From positions 1 through 47,800 of the forward strand of contig JAJZPL010000024.1 of the NCBI GenBank assembly GCA_021811185.1: 47,800 nt of DNA. Reading direction: 5' to 3'. Under the pieces are notes generated by a model. The model was given only the letters and a program-made list of their open reading frames with translations, searched no databases and had not been told where the DNA came from. This DNA is from a bacterium (GTDB lineage Bacteria; Elusimicrobiota; Elusimicrobia; Elusimicrobiales; UBA9959). A program made the position numbers and the translations under genes. Of this stretch, positions 8,579 to 17,107 are shown one piece after another. Position 1 is the first letter of the stretch; each line of letters begins with the position of its first letter.

Positions 8579-9769
8579 CTACTTCTCTATCTTGTCCGCG
8601 TTCAGCAGTTCGGGGAAGAACTTCCTCCACAGGAGCACTACCGCCACCGTGCCCGCCCCGCCCAGCAGGGCCGCCGGCACCAGGCCGAACAGCGCCGCGG
8701 TGGTGCCGCTTTCGAACTCGCCCAGCTGGTTGGAAGTGCCGATGAAAAGGGAATTCACCGCGCTCACCCGGCCGCGCATGTTGTCCGGCGTCTTCAACTG
8801 CACCAGCGAGGACCGCACCACCACGCTTATCACGTCGGCCGCGCCCAGCACTACCAGCGCGGCCATCGAAAGGAAGAAGTTCCGCGACACCGCGAACACC
8901 ATGGTGACCAGGCCGAACACGGCCACGCCCCTGAACATAACGCGCCCGACGTTGCGCTTGAGCGGGCGGAAGGAAAGATAGAGCGAAGTCAGCAAGGCGC
9001 CGGCGGCGGGCGAGGAGCGCAGCAGGCCCAGGCCCCACGGCCCGGTATGCAGGATGTCCCTGGCGTAAGCGGGCAGCAGCGCGGTGGCCCCGCCCAGCAG
9101 CACGGCGAACAGGTCCAGGGAGATGGCCCCCAGCACCTCGGGCTTGTGCCGGATGAAGGAAATCCCCGCGAACACGGACTGGAGCGTAATAGGCTCGCGC
9201 CTGGGCGTGGCGTGCGGGTGGCTGATGAAGAATACCATGACCGCGGCGGCGAACACCAGCAGGCAGACCAGCGAATAGACTATGCCCGCGCCGAAAGCGT
9301 AAAGCAGGCCGCCCAGAGCGGGGCCTATTATAAAAGCGGTCTGCATGGAGGAAGCGGCGATGGCCGCGGCGCGCGGGAACTCCTGCTCGGTCACCAGGCC
9401 GGGGAACAGCGCGTTCATCGTCGGGTTCTCGAAGGAGCGGGCCGCGCCCATGGCCATTACGGTGAGCAGGATGGCTTCCTTGGTAAGCCACCCGTGGAAG
9501 CTGCCGAAAGCCAGGAACAGCGCGCCGGCGCCCTGCAGCGCCTGGCAGGTACAGATGATGAGCCTGCGGTTATAGCGGTCGGCGGTGTGGCCTACCACCA
9601 GCGTCAGCAGGAACATGGGCAGGAACTGCGCCAGCCCCACCAGGCCCAGGTAAAAGACCTGGCCGGTAAGGGCGTAGATCTGCCACCCGACGGCCACGGA
9701 GGTCATCTGGTAGGCTATGCCGGAGAACATCCGGCCCAGCAGGAATAATCTGAACGAAGCGTTTTTCAT
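8579..9769 (-). CDS. MFS transporter (EntS-like)
   Basis: This 396-residue protein has about 12 hydrophobic segments and the layout of the MFS_3/enterobactin-exporter group. The conserved loop between helices 2 and 3 reads GHTADRYNRR, and LKTPDNMRGRVSAVNSLFIG in the second half is typical of this group. It is an inner-membrane secondary transporter, likely an exporter of a small molecule. As first gene of the operon with the TSCPD and radical SAM genes, it may export what they modify, though this is inference. The leader is very short, with a possible -10 box (TAGAAT) at 9785-9790. Confidence 0.88.
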   Translation of the reverse strand: MKNASFRLFLLGRMFSGIAYQMTSVAVGWQIYALTGQVFYLGLVGLAQFLPMFLLTLVVGHTADRYNRRLIICTCQALQGAGALFLAFGSFHGWLTKEAILLTVMAMGAARSFENPTMNALFPGLVTEQEFPRAAAIAASSMQTAFIIGPALGGLLYAFGAGIVYSLVCLLVFAAAVMVFFISHPHATPRREPITLQSVFAGISFIRHKPEVLGAISLDLFAVLLGGATALLPAYARDILHTGPWGLGLLRSSPAAGALLTSLYLSFRPLKRNVGRVMFRGVAVFGLVTMVFAVSRNFFLSMAALVVLGAADVISVVVRSSLVQLKTPDNMRGRVSAVNSLFIGTSNQLGEFESGTTAALFGLVPAALLGGAGTVAVVLLWRKFFPELLNADKIEK

Positions 9770-9784
9770 GCCTTACAGGTGTAT

Positions 9785-9790
9785 ATTCTA
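9785..9790 (-). promoter_or_regulatory. possible -10 box (TAGAAT) for the MFS operon
   Basis: TAGAAT on the minus strand, 16 bp upstream of the MFS start, in the AT-rich gap between two genes on the same strand. The same hexamer precedes several other genes in the window. No convincing -35 was found. Confidence 0.3.
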
Positions 9791-9806
9791 CGAAATACTC
9801 CGGGGG

Positions 9807-10916
9807 TCAGTGGCCGCAGTCGCGGGGGCAGCGGCCCGGGCGGGCGCGCTCGACGGCGTCGCAGATGCCGTCGCCGCAGTAACCCCGCAGCGGGCCGCCG
9901 CGCACCGGGGCCTGTATGATATCGTGCATGCCGGAGGGCACCCTGCTGGCCGAACCGCTCAGGGAAGGGACTTTCTGCAGCCGCGGGATCTCCTGCTTCG
10001 GGGCCCCTGCCGGAGCTTCGGCCTGGGTTACGGCCTGGGGCGGAGTTAAAAGCGGGGGGCCGGCCTTCTTTCCTTTCCCCCGCGCGGCGTTAACGGGCAG
10101 GCGGGCCTTTTCCGGCAGCAGTTTAAGGTCCACGATATTGGCCACCGTACGGCTGCGCAGGCCCTGCGGGTCGCGCCGCCTCAGAAATTCCAGCCAGGCG
10201 TAAAAGGCGCCGAATTCCGACGGCGAGCTTTTGAAAGCCGCCCCGTAAGCCCCCAGCTCCATGGCGGAAAAGGCGTTCTCCGCGGCTTCTATGCCGGCTT
10301 TGTCCGCGGCGTGAAAGGCGTTGAGGCGCCTCTTGTCCTTGCCTGCCGCGATCACGTAATCGTTGGCGCCGCTTTTCTGAGCGCCCAAGCCGTCGCACAC
10401 CTCATAGGGCGGGGCGGCGGCCAGAAATTCCTTATCCGCGCGGTCCATCATGCAGCCGGACTTTATGAACGGGTCGAGCTTCGCCAGCGCCCGCGCGTAG
10501 TCGCGGTGGGTGGGCGTAACTTTGCCGGCGCGGTCCTCTTTCCTCAGGCGGCCCAGGGCTTCGGGGCCCAGGTCTGTATAGCCGTCCCAGGCGCGGGTCT
10601 CCGGGCCCTGGTGGTAGGCGCCTATTTCGTGGCCGCTCTTCTTCCAGCTCTCCAGTTCGGCGGCGCGGGCGGTATCCGTGGCGATGTACAGGGCGTACTG
10701 GGCGGTGAACAGCAGCGTGAGCTTCACGTTCTGCTGGTCGGCCAGTTTTATCATGCCCTTCAGGGCTTTGTAGGATTCTTCCAGCTGTTCGCCGCCGCCT
10801 TTAAAATTGAAGGCGCCGTTCTGTACGGCTATAAAATAATAGGGGCCGGGGCCCGCCGCGTAGGAGGCCGCCGGGAGCAGCAGCGTTAAAGCGAGAACAA
10901 GTTTTCTTAGAACCAT
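9807..10916 (-). CDS. exported polysaccharide-deacetylase-like protein with cysteine-rich tail
   Basis: The frame is open far upstream, but the ATG at 10916 begins a clear signal peptide (about residues 1-21, MVLRKL followed by a hydrophobic run and ASYAAG), so that start is chosen (369 residues). Residues 65-115 resemble the polysaccharide deacetylase fold: KLTLLFTAQYAL, then GHEIGAYHQGPETRAWDG. The usual catalytic TFDD-type motif is not obvious, so activity is uncertain. After about residue 285 there is a Pro/Lys/Ala-rich linker. The C-terminus holds two CxxxxC/CxxxC groups, CGDGICD and CPRDCGH, resembling cysteine-rich surface modules. It is divergent from a receiver-protein gene, with 114 bp shared between them. 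Confidence 0.7.
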   Translation of the reverse strand: MVLRKLVLALTLLLPAASYAAGPGPYYFIAVQNGAFNFKGGGEQLEESYKALKGMIKLADQQNVKLTLLFTAQYALYIATDTARAAELESWKKSGHEIGAYHQGPETRAWDGYTDLGPEALGRLRKEDRAGKVTPTHRDYARALAKLDPFIKSGCMMDRADKEFLAAAPPYEVCDGLGAQKSGANDYVIAAGKDKRRLNAFHAADKAGIEAAENAFSAMELGAYGAAFKSSPSEFGAFYAWLEFLRRRDPQGLRSRTVANIVDLKLLPEKARLPVNAARGKGKKAGPPLLTPPQAVTQAEAPAGAPKQEIPRLQKVPSLSGSASRVPSGMHDIIQAPVRGGPLRGYCGDGICDAVERARPGRCPRDCGH

Positions 10917-11030
10917 AGATCCCGTCACCTGCCATATAATAACAATTCTGGAAAGACGGCGGTATTTTGTATTATTTAGAAAAGCGCCCGGTCCGCTGCT
11001 GCCGGGGCCATTATTTTCAGAGGTAAAGAT

Positions 11031-11477
11031 ATGCCCAAAATACTTGTAGTGGACGATATCCCGGCGATAGTGGATTTTTCCAAGGAATTTTTCGAGGACG
11101 CGGGCTTCGAAGTGCGCACGGCGGATACCGCGCCCACGGCCATAGCCGCGCAGCGGGAATTCCGCGCCGACGCCATCCTGCAGGACCTGAACATTCCCGA
11201 GGGCGGCGGCATCCTGGTGTACGAAACGCTGCGCGCCGAGGGCGACATGGTGCCCATAATTTTCTCCACCGGCAAGCCGGAAACCCTGGGCGACCTGACC
11301 AAGATGGTGAACGTCTCGGCCCTGAGGAAACCCACGGATCCCGAAGTGCTTATGGCCGAGGTGCAAAAACGCATCGCCGCCTCCAAGGCCGCGGCTCCGG
11401 TCCCTCCGCCGGCTCCCGCCGAACGCCCCATGAACATGGTCCCCCCCCCGCCGCCGCCCCCCAGGCGGCCGCAGTAG
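11031..11477 (+). CDS. stand-alone response regulator receiver with proline-rich tail
   Basis: The 148-residue protein is one receiver domain (about 1-122) with the acidic pair D8/D9, phospho-acceptor D52 (ILQDLNIPEGGG), T80 and K100, so phosphorylation should be possible. There is no output domain. The C-terminus (about 125-148) is rich in Pro and Ala and encoded by a repetitive C-run (nine C at 11441-11449). The ATG follows AGAGGTAAAG. The next gene is a close homologue with two receivers, so the pair arose by duplication. Stand-alone receivers usually pass phosphate to or from a kinase, or act by protein contact. Confidence 0.88.
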   Translation: MPKILVVDDIPAIVDFSKEFFEDAGFEVRTADTAPTAIAAQREFRADAILQDLNIPEGGGILVYETLRAEGDMVPIIFSTGKPETLGDLTKMVNVSALRKPTDPEVLMAEVQKRIAASKAAAPVPPPAPAERPMNMVPPPPPPPRRPQ

Positions 11478-11525
11478 GAAGGCGGGTTATCGGGCAGCAG
11501 CTAGGGGGCGGTCCGGGGGAATGGA

Positions 11526-12299
11526 ATGATGAAAATTCTGGCAGTGGAAGACAATCCCGCTATATTGGATTTTTACCGGGATTTCTTTACCGAGGCGGGC
11601 TTCGAGGTAAAGACCGCAGAAGACGCTTTATCCGCCATAAGCGTGCACCAGCAGTTCAAAGCCGACCTGATAGTGCTGGACCTCGGCATCCCGGCCGGCG
11701 GCGGCATGAAAGTTTTCGAGACCCTGCGGGTCAGCCTTCACGACCCGGTGCCCATCTTGTTTTCCACGGGGAAACCCGAACAGCTGCCCGACCTCTCCAA
11801 ACTGTTCAACGTAAGCGTGATCACAAAATCCTCCACGCCCGAGGCGCTGATGGCAGAGGTTAAAAAGCTGCTGGCCGGCGTTATCAGCCGGCCCATGAAC
11901 CCCAATCCCCCGCCCCCGCCAGGCGCCGCGCCCGCGGTAAAGCGGAAGATCCTGGTGGTGGACGACGACCCCAATATCCTGGAACTTTACACGGAGATAC
12001 TCGCCAAGGCCGGCTTCGAGGTGAATACCGCGGAAGACACCCTGGGCGCCGTTACCAAATACCAGGCTTTCAATCCCGCCCTTATCGTGCTCGACGTAGA
12101 CATGCCCGCCGGCGGCGGCAGGAAGGTTTTTGAAAGACTGCGGCTTCAGCTGGCCTCGGCCACCCCCATCCTGTTCTCCACCGCTTCTCCTAACAGCGTG
12201 GCCGACCTGGCGAAGAACCTCAACGTGGCCGTGCTTACCAAGCCCCTCACCCCCGCCGTCCTGCTGGCCGCCGTAAAAAAACTTCTCGGCCTGCCCTGA
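11526..12299 (+). CDS. tandem double-receiver protein
   Basis: Two receiver domains (about 3-120 and 139-257) are joined by a proline-rich linker (NPNPPPPPGAAPAVK). Both keep the phospho-acceptor (D52 and D190) and the conserved Lys (K101, K239). The segment FSTGKPEQLPDLSKL in the first domain is nearly the same as in the upstream receiver, so the set expanded locally. No DNA-binding or enzymatic output domain is present. Two ATGs overlap (11526, 11529); the GGGGG run at 11515-11519 fits 11526. The membrane-protein gene follows after 9 bp. Confidence 0.88.
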   Translation: MMKILAVEDNPAILDFYRDFFTEAGFEVKTAEDALSAISVHQQFKADLIVLDLGIPAGGGMKVFETLRVSLHDPVPILFSTGKPEQLPDLSKLFNVSVITKSSTPEALMAEVKKLLAGVISRPMNPNPPPPPGAAPAVKRKILVVDDDPNILELYTEILAKAGFEVNTAEDTLGAVTKYQAFNPALIVLDVDMPAGGGRKVFERLRLQLASATPILFSTASPNSVADLAKNLNVAVLTKPLTPAVLLAAVKKLLGLP

Positions 12300-12308
12300 A
12301 ACCCGGCT

Positions 12309-12683
12309 ATGAAGATCCGAACAGAAAGCGCCAGGATCGCCGCTATCTTTCTCGGCTCGGCGCTGACCGTTCACCTCGGCTATTTGTGGGAGTTGCTGCT
12401 AAAGGTATTCCGCCTGGACGACAGCGGCTCCGCCTGGGTTATGGTGCTGCTGGCGCAGGCGGCGGCTTTCGGCGTATTCGGTATTGTTGCGGCCTGGACG
12501 CGCTGGGCGCGGGCTGAATGGTACATGCTGGGATCTTTCGTTCTGATAGGACTGGCGTATTACTTCGCCACCAGCTTTCACACTTTCGCCTACATCTCTT
12601 CCGCCCTGTGGTACGGCCTGTTCATCAGCGCCATCTCCAATTGGGCGGCCAAAAAAGAATTTTTAAAAGACCCGCCCCGCTGA
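12309..12683 (+). CDS. small integral membrane protein
   Basis: The 124 residues contain about four hydrophobic segments with short loops and a basic C-terminus (AAKKEFLKDPPR). No family is recognised. It starts 9 bp after the double-receiver gene and likely shares its transcript, so it may be linked to that signalling pair. It ends 4 bp before the convergent aldo/keto reductase. Confidence 0.65.
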   Translation: MKIRTESARIAAIFLGSALTVHLGYLWELLLKVFRLDDSGSAWVMVLLAQAAAFGVFGIVAAWTRWARAEWYMLGSFVLIGLAYYFATSFHTFAYISSALWYGLFISAISNWAAKKEFLKDPPR

Positions 12684-12687
12684 AGGC

Positions 12688-13512
12688 TCAGGCCATCGGC
12701 AGGCCGGCTTTTTTCCCGACCGGAAAGGCTTTATCGATGCGCGCTACGTCGTGCGGAGTGAGTTCCAGCACGGGGGCGGTCACGTTCTCTATCACCCGCT
12801 TGCTGTCGGAAGATTTGGGGATAGCGAAGACCCTTTTGTGGCGGGCCAGGAAGCTCAGGGCAACCTGGGCGGCGGTAACGTTGTGGTTGAACGCTATCTC
12901 TTTCAGGACCGGATCGTTCGCGAGTTCGCCGGTGCCCAGCGGGCTGTAGGCTACCACGGAGATGCCGCGGTCGTGGCACCAGGGCAGCACGTCGGCTTCT
13001 ATGGCGCGCTCTTTCAGGTTGTAGAGCACCTGGTTGCAGGCTATTTTGCCGGGGCCGGCCAGGCGCACGGCTTCCTCCAGGTCGGCCACGTCGAAGTTGC
13101 TTACGCCGTAGGCCCTGATCTTGCCGGCGAGTTTCAGTTTCTCGAAAGCTTTTATGGTTTCTCCCAGGGGAATCTCTTCGCGCCAATGGAGGAGATAGAG
13201 GTCCAGGTGGTCCATGCCCAGGTTCTTCAGGCTGCGCTCGCAGGCGGTGATGGTGCCGGCATACGTGGCGTTGCTGGGCAGCACTTTGGAGGTTACGTGG
13301 ATCTGGCTGCGCTGGCCTTTTACGGCTTTGCCGACGATACGCTCCACTTCGCCGCCGCCGTACATCTCGGCGGTGTCTATGTGGTTGGCGCCGGCCTCGA
13401 TGCCGAGGTGGATGGCGGCGATGGCCGCGTGTTCGTCGGCCTCCATCTTCCACGTGCCCAGCCCTATGGCCGAGAACTTCATCCCGGTATGCCCCAGTTC
13501 GCGTTTGATCAT
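12688..13512 (-). CDS. aldo/keto reductase
   Basis: The frame is open from 13566, but the ATG at 13512 follows a GGGGGGG run at 6-nt spacing and begins the typical MIKRELGHTGMKFSAIGLGTW opening (first 20 residues matching), so it is chosen (274 residues). The AKR active-site set is present: D and Y in HIDTAEMYGGGEVER, K in the HVTSKVLPSN region, and H in LYLLHWRE. C-terminal cofactor residues occur in AIPKSSDSKRVIEN. It should be a cytoplasmic NADPH-dependent oxidoreductase of unknown substrate. The same strand carries menA 78 bp upstream. Confidence 0.92.
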   Translation of the reverse strand: MIKRELGHTGMKFSAIGLGTWKMEADEHAAIAAIHLGIEAGANHIDTAEMYGGGEVERIVGKAVKGQRSQIHVTSKVLPSNATYAGTITACERSLKNLGMDHLDLYLLHWREEIPLGETIKAFEKLKLAGKIRAYGVSNFDVADLEEAVRLAGPGKIACNQVLYNLKERAIEADVLPWCHDRGISVVAYSPLGTGELANDPVLKEIAFNHNVTAAQVALSFLARHKRVFAIPKSSDSKRVIENVTAPVLELTPHDVARIDKAFPVGKKAGLPMA

Positions 13513-13590
13513 AACCGTCCCCCCCAAAGCTACCTTGTAGCATTTGCCGACCTTTTCCCGCAACATGACCCTTGGCTGGTTTAGGTGCGG

Positions 13591-14490
13591 CTAGAGCAGC
13601 AGGCCAAAGCCGAAGGTAAGCGCGAACAACAGGGTGGACAGAGACAATCTCTGCAGTTCCGGGGCCAGGGCCGGCGGCTCGGAATACGTAAGCACGATTT
13701 TGCCGTTGAGCAGCAGCGGCGGGAAAGCCAGCAGGAACAGCCAGCGCCAGGCCGAGCCCGGCGTCAGCGAAGTGTAGGCCAGCGCCGCCGCCGCGGCGCC
13801 CGCCAGCAGGGCTAAATGATAATAGGCGGCCCGGCGCGGCCCCAGTTTTACCGCCAGGGTGCGTTTACCGGCTTTCCTGTCGGCTTCCAAGTCGCGCATG
13901 TTATTTATGTTCAGGACCCCGGCGCTCAAAAAGCCTATGGCCGCGGCCGGCAGCAGCAAATTCCAGCGCAAGGCCAGCGCGTGCAGGTAATAGGTCCCCA
14001 GCACGCCCACAAGGCCGAAGAAGACGAACACGAAAACGTCGCCCCACCCGCTGTACCCGTACGGGTTTTTACCCACGGTGTATTTTACCGCGGCTGCGAT
14101 GGCGGCCAGGCCGAGCAGCCCGAAAACGAGCAGGGGCGCGGCCCCCGCGCCTTTAACGGAGGTATAGATCAGCGCCGCGCCCGACGCTCCGCACAGAACA
14201 GCCGCCGCGCTTACCCCCGCCAGCATCGCGCGCGGTGAAATCTCGCCGGACTGCACCATGCGCCTGGGGCCTATACGCCCGGCGGTATCCTTCCCGTTCA
14301 CAAAATCGCCGTAGTCGTTGGCCAGGTTGGCCAGCACCTGCAGCAGCAGCGTGGTAAGGGCCGCCAGCGCCAGCACCGGCCAGCGGAATTTATTATCCGC
14401 CGCCGCCAGGCAGGAGCCTGCGACCGTGCAGGAAAGCGCCAAAGGCAGCGTGCGCGGCCTGAAAGCCAGTACCCAGGATTTAATGTTCAT
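13591..14490 (-). CDS. menA: 1,4-dihydroxy-2-naphthoate polyprenyltransferase
   Basis: This 299-residue UbiA-family protein has eight to nine hydrophobic segments. The first prenyl-diphosphate Mg motif is NLANDYGDFVNGKD (55-68) followed by GPRRMVQSGEISP, which is characteristic of MenA over UbiA. The second aspartate motif is NNMRDLEADRKAGKRTLAV. The enzyme attaches the polyprenyl chain to 1,4-dihydroxy-2-naphthoate in the inner membrane, a late step of menaquinone synthesis. No other men genes are in the window. The leader has a very stable UUCG-capped hairpin. Confidence 0.93.
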   Translation of the reverse strand: MNIKSWVLAFRPRTLPLALSCTVAGSCLAAADNKFRWPVLALAALTTLLLQVLANLANDYGDFVNGKDTAGRIGPRRMVQSGEISPRAMLAGVSAAAVLCGASGAALIYTSVKGAGAAPLLVFGLLGLAAIAAAVKYTVGKNPYGYSGWGDVFVFVFFGLVGVLGTYYLHALALRWNLLLPAAAIGFLSAGVLNINNMRDLEADRKAGKRTLAVKLGPRRAAYYHLALLAGAAAAALAYTSLTPGSAWRWLFLLAFPPLLLNGKIVLTYSEPPALAPELQRLSLSTLLFALTFGFGLLL

Positions 14491-14512
14491 CAGCGGTCAC
14501 AGGTCCTTTTGC

Positions 14513-14530
14513 CCGGCGCCGAAGCGCCGG
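14513..14530 (-). promoter_or_regulatory. UUCG-tetraloop hairpin in menA leader
   Basis: On the minus strand this is a perfect 7-bp GC stem (CCGGCGC / GCGCCGG) closed by C(UUCG)G, 23 nt upstream of the menA start, just downstream of an AT-rich TAATATAT stretch that could be a -10 region. No T-run follows, so it is not an obvious terminator. It may stabilise the mRNA 5' end. Confidence 0.45.
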
Positions 14531-14661
14531 ACATATATTATGCAACAATGGCGGAGCCCGGACAATAACGGGCCAGGCTGCTTTTCCGGCTACTGCCTGG
14601 TTCGGCAAGTATTGTATTATAGCGGTAAGGGTTTACGATTTTGCGGGAACAAGGAGACGTT

Positions 14662-14970
14662 ATGGCGGACGAGAAACACGTTTTTATCGCGAGCAGGCTT
14701 ACCCACGGGAACTTCCTTTTCCCGGTGCGCATAGAGATCTCCCGCGACCGCGTTACCCGGGTGCAGCCCCGCTTTATCGGCTCCGAGGAAGAAAGCATCG
14801 CCATTTCAAAAGTAGCCTCGGTGAACATCAAGACCGGCCTGTTCTGGTCCGACATCCGCATAGATTCCACCGGGGGCACCAACCCCATCCTAAGCCACGG
14901 CCACGCCAAAGAGGATGCCCTGGCCATCCGCGACCTGGTAGAAAAATGCCAGCAGGACGGACCCGCCTAG
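14662..14970 (+). CDS. small hypothetical protein, possibly PH-like
   Basis: The ATG at 14662 has a strong AAGGAG site, so it is preferred over the in-frame upstream start at 14641 (102 residues). The sequence alternates hydrophobic and polar residues in short strands (EKHVFIASRLTHGNFLFPV, AISKVASVNIKTGLFWSDI) and ends in a helix, the pattern of a bacterial PH-like domain. No signal peptide or membrane segment is seen. I do not recognise a function. It is a single gene between menA (divergent) and the hybrid kinase. Confidence 0.65.
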   Translation: MADEKHVFIASRLTHGNFLFPVRIEISRDRVTRVQPRFIGSEEESIAISKVASVNIKTGLFWSDIRIDSTGGTNPILSHGHAKEDALAIRDLVEKCQQDGPA

Positions 14971-15167
14971 CAGCAGGCGCGCCGGGCTTTTAGGTCCAGG
15001 GCCCGCGTTCCCGGGCCCAATCCCGCAATTAATATTTGACTAAGATTTGGCGGTCCGCTGCGGATTCCCGAAGGCGCGGCTGCTAGACTATAAACAGGAA
15101 AAGCGGCCGGGAGATATGTTATATATACCTGGACGGAACGCTGCGCGCAATTTCCGCGGGGGATGAT

Positions 15168-16736
15168 ATGAGTTTCAAAGGGGAAATACTGGTAGTGGAC
15201 GACGACGCCGACGTGCTGGACCTGGTGACGGGGATCCTGCAGCATGCCGGTTACAAGGCGGCCGGGGCCTCCGACGGGGCCGAGGGCTTGGCCCTAATTA
15301 AGAACGGGAATTTCGACGTGGCCATCCTCGACATGATGATGCCGCGCATGGACGGCATGACCGCCCTGGCCGAGATCAAGAAAACAGCGTCCGACGTGGA
15401 AGTGATCATGTTCACCGCCCACAGTTCCGTGGATACCGCCGTGGAAAGCATGCGGCTGGGGGCTTTCGACTACGTCAAGAAACCTTTCGAAACCGAAGTC
15501 CTGCTGGCCACGGTAGAGAAAGCCATGACCGCGCACCGGGTGGCCGCCCTGGTGCGGGGCGCTTTCCGCGTTTCCGGCAAGGACGCGCTAGCCGAGATCA
15601 TCCTGGATTCCGCCTCCAGGCTGCTGTGCGGCGACGAGACCTTTCTGCTGCTCGCGGAAGAGGGCGAGGAGCCGCGCCTCGCCGGGTCTTCGGGCTTAAT
15701 GGACGAAACGGCCGGGAAGGCCAGGCTGGAATTCTGCGCTCGCTGCCTGCGGCTGCTGGAGGAAAGCAAGGATAAGGCGCTGGCGCTCGCCCCGGCGACG
15801 GACAGCCGCTTCAGGGGCTTGCCCGGCGCGGCGGACACGGCCGCGGCGCTCTGCGTGCCGCTCGAGGGCAACGGCAGGCTGACCGGCGTTTTATGCGCCG
15901 TCCGCCTTACCCCCGGCGCCCAGTTCGGCGAGGCCGAGCTGCGCAAAGCCAAGGATTTCGGCCCCGTAGCCTCCCTGGCCCTGAAGAACGCCCTGCTGGG
16001 CGAGCTGCTGCAGACCACGCGCACGCAGCTGGTCCGGACCCAGAAGATGGAAGCCGTGGGCATGATGGTGAGCCAGGTAACGCATGACTTCAACAACTTG
16101 CTCACGGTGATCATCAACTCGGCCCAGCTGCAGCTGGAGAACCCCGACAGCGATATCGGCCAGAACCTGTCCAGGGAGATCCTCCGCATGGCGCGCGAGG
16201 CCGCCACGTTCATCCAGCAACTGCTGCTGTTCACCCATCACGAGGCCGCCTCCGCCGTCCCGATAGACCTGAACGCCGCCACGGCGGAAATAACCTTTAT
16301 CGTAGAAAAACTTCCCGGCAGGAACATCAAAACCGTTTACATCCCGGCCCCGGACCTGCCGAAAGTAAGGATAAAGCCGGAACATTTCAAACAGGTGGCG
16401 CTCAACCTGGCCATCAACGCCAGGAACGCCATGCCGGAAGGCGGGCAGATGACCATCCGTACGCTGAAGACCGCCGCCGACGTGGAAGCGGCCGGCAGCC
16501 GGCCCGCGGAGTACGCGGTGCTGGAGGTTTCCGACACCGGTCCCGGCATAGACCAGGAGAACCTTAAAAAGATCTTCGAGCCGTTCTTCACCACCAAGCC
16601 CGCCGGCAAAGGCACTGGCCTGGGGCTGCACATAGTGCAGACCATCGTAAACCAGTACGGCGGGAAAATAACCGTGGAAAGCCCCCCTGGCGGAGGGGCC
16701 CTGTTCCGCGTCTACTTCCCCGCGGCTGAGGTGTGA
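15168..16736 (+). CDS. receiver-GAF-histidine kinase
   Basis: This 522-residue soluble protein has an N-terminal receiver domain (D55 in LDMMMPRMDG, T83, K104), a middle GAF-like domain (about 130-280) and a histidine kinase core. H306 lies in QVTHDFNNLLTVI. The ATPase part has NLAINARNAMPEGG, DTGPGID and GKGTGLGLHIVQ. There is no membrane segment, so it senses a cytoplasmic signal or receives phosphate from another kinase. The N-terminal receiver fused to a kinase suggests a relay step. The start follows GGGGGATGAT. The stand-alone receivers at 11031-12299 are plausible targets, but this is unproven. Confidence 0.93.
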   Translation: MSFKGEILVVDDDADVLDLVTGILQHAGYKAAGASDGAEGLALIKNGNFDVAILDMMMPRMDGMTALAEIKKTASDVEVIMFTAHSSVDTAVESMRLGAFDYVKKPFETEVLLATVEKAMTAHRVAALVRGAFRVSGKDALAEIILDSASRLLCGDETFLLLAEEGEEPRLAGSSGLMDETAGKARLEFCARCLRLLEESKDKALALAPATDSRFRGLPGAADTAAALCVPLEGNGRLTGVLCAVRLTPGAQFGEAELRKAKDFGPVASLALKNALLGELLQTTRTQLVRTQKMEAVGMMVSQVTHDFNNLLTVIINSAQLQLENPDSDIGQNLSREILRMAREAATFIQQLLLFTHHEAASAVPIDLNAATAEITFIVEKLPGRNIKTVYIPAPDLPKVRIKPEHFKQVALNLAINARNAMPEGGQMTIRTLKTAADVEAAGSRPAEYAVLEVSDTGPGIDQENLKKIFEPFFTTKPAGKGTGLGLHIVQTIVNQYGGKITVESPPGGGALFRVYFPAAEV

Positions 16737-16750
16737 TTTTTTCCCAGCGG

Positions 16751-17107
16751 TTACGGCCTGGGCGGGAAGATCTTGGTAAACGATAGCGGGCGGGACGGCT
16801 CGCCCATCAAGACGCGCACGGCGTTCTGGGCCAGCTGCAGCAGGATGGCCGCCGCCCAGATGCCGGCGAAGAGGCCGCCCGCGGTCCTGATGCCCGCCAT
16901 AGAAGCGTCCGCCCGCGGGAACAGGCTTATAGCCGCCAGCGCCCCCGCGTAGGCGGAAGAAACCCTGAACACCAGCACGCACAGCGTCAGGAAGACCCCC
17001 AAGGTCAGCGGGACCTGCCTGCCTTTATAACGTTTAGCGTAAACGTACTCGTAAAGCAAGAGCGCCAGGAAAGCGGCGAAGAAGAATATTAGAGTTCTTG
17101 TCATCAT
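16751..17107 (-). CDS. small membrane protein
   Basis: The 118 residues contain about three hydrophobic segments (1-22, 35-62 and 75-98), so it is probably an inner-membrane protein. No family is recognised. The start ATG overlaps the stop of the upstream outer-membrane-protein gene as ATGATGA, so the two are translationally coupled, and a role in the same envelope process is likely. Either of two adjacent ATGs (17107 or 17104) may be used. Confidence 0.65.
   Translation of the reverse strand: MMTRTLIFFFAAFLALLLYEYVYAKRYKGRQVPLTLGVFLTLCVLVFRVSSAYAGALAAISLFPRADASMAGIRTAGGLFAGIWAAAILLQLAQNAVRVLMGEPSRPLSFTKIFPPRP

Noticed and set aside
8015-9748. 577-codon open frame on the plus strand across the radical SAM and MFS genes
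   Set aside because: Gln/His/Arg-rich shadow of three recognised genes on the other strand.
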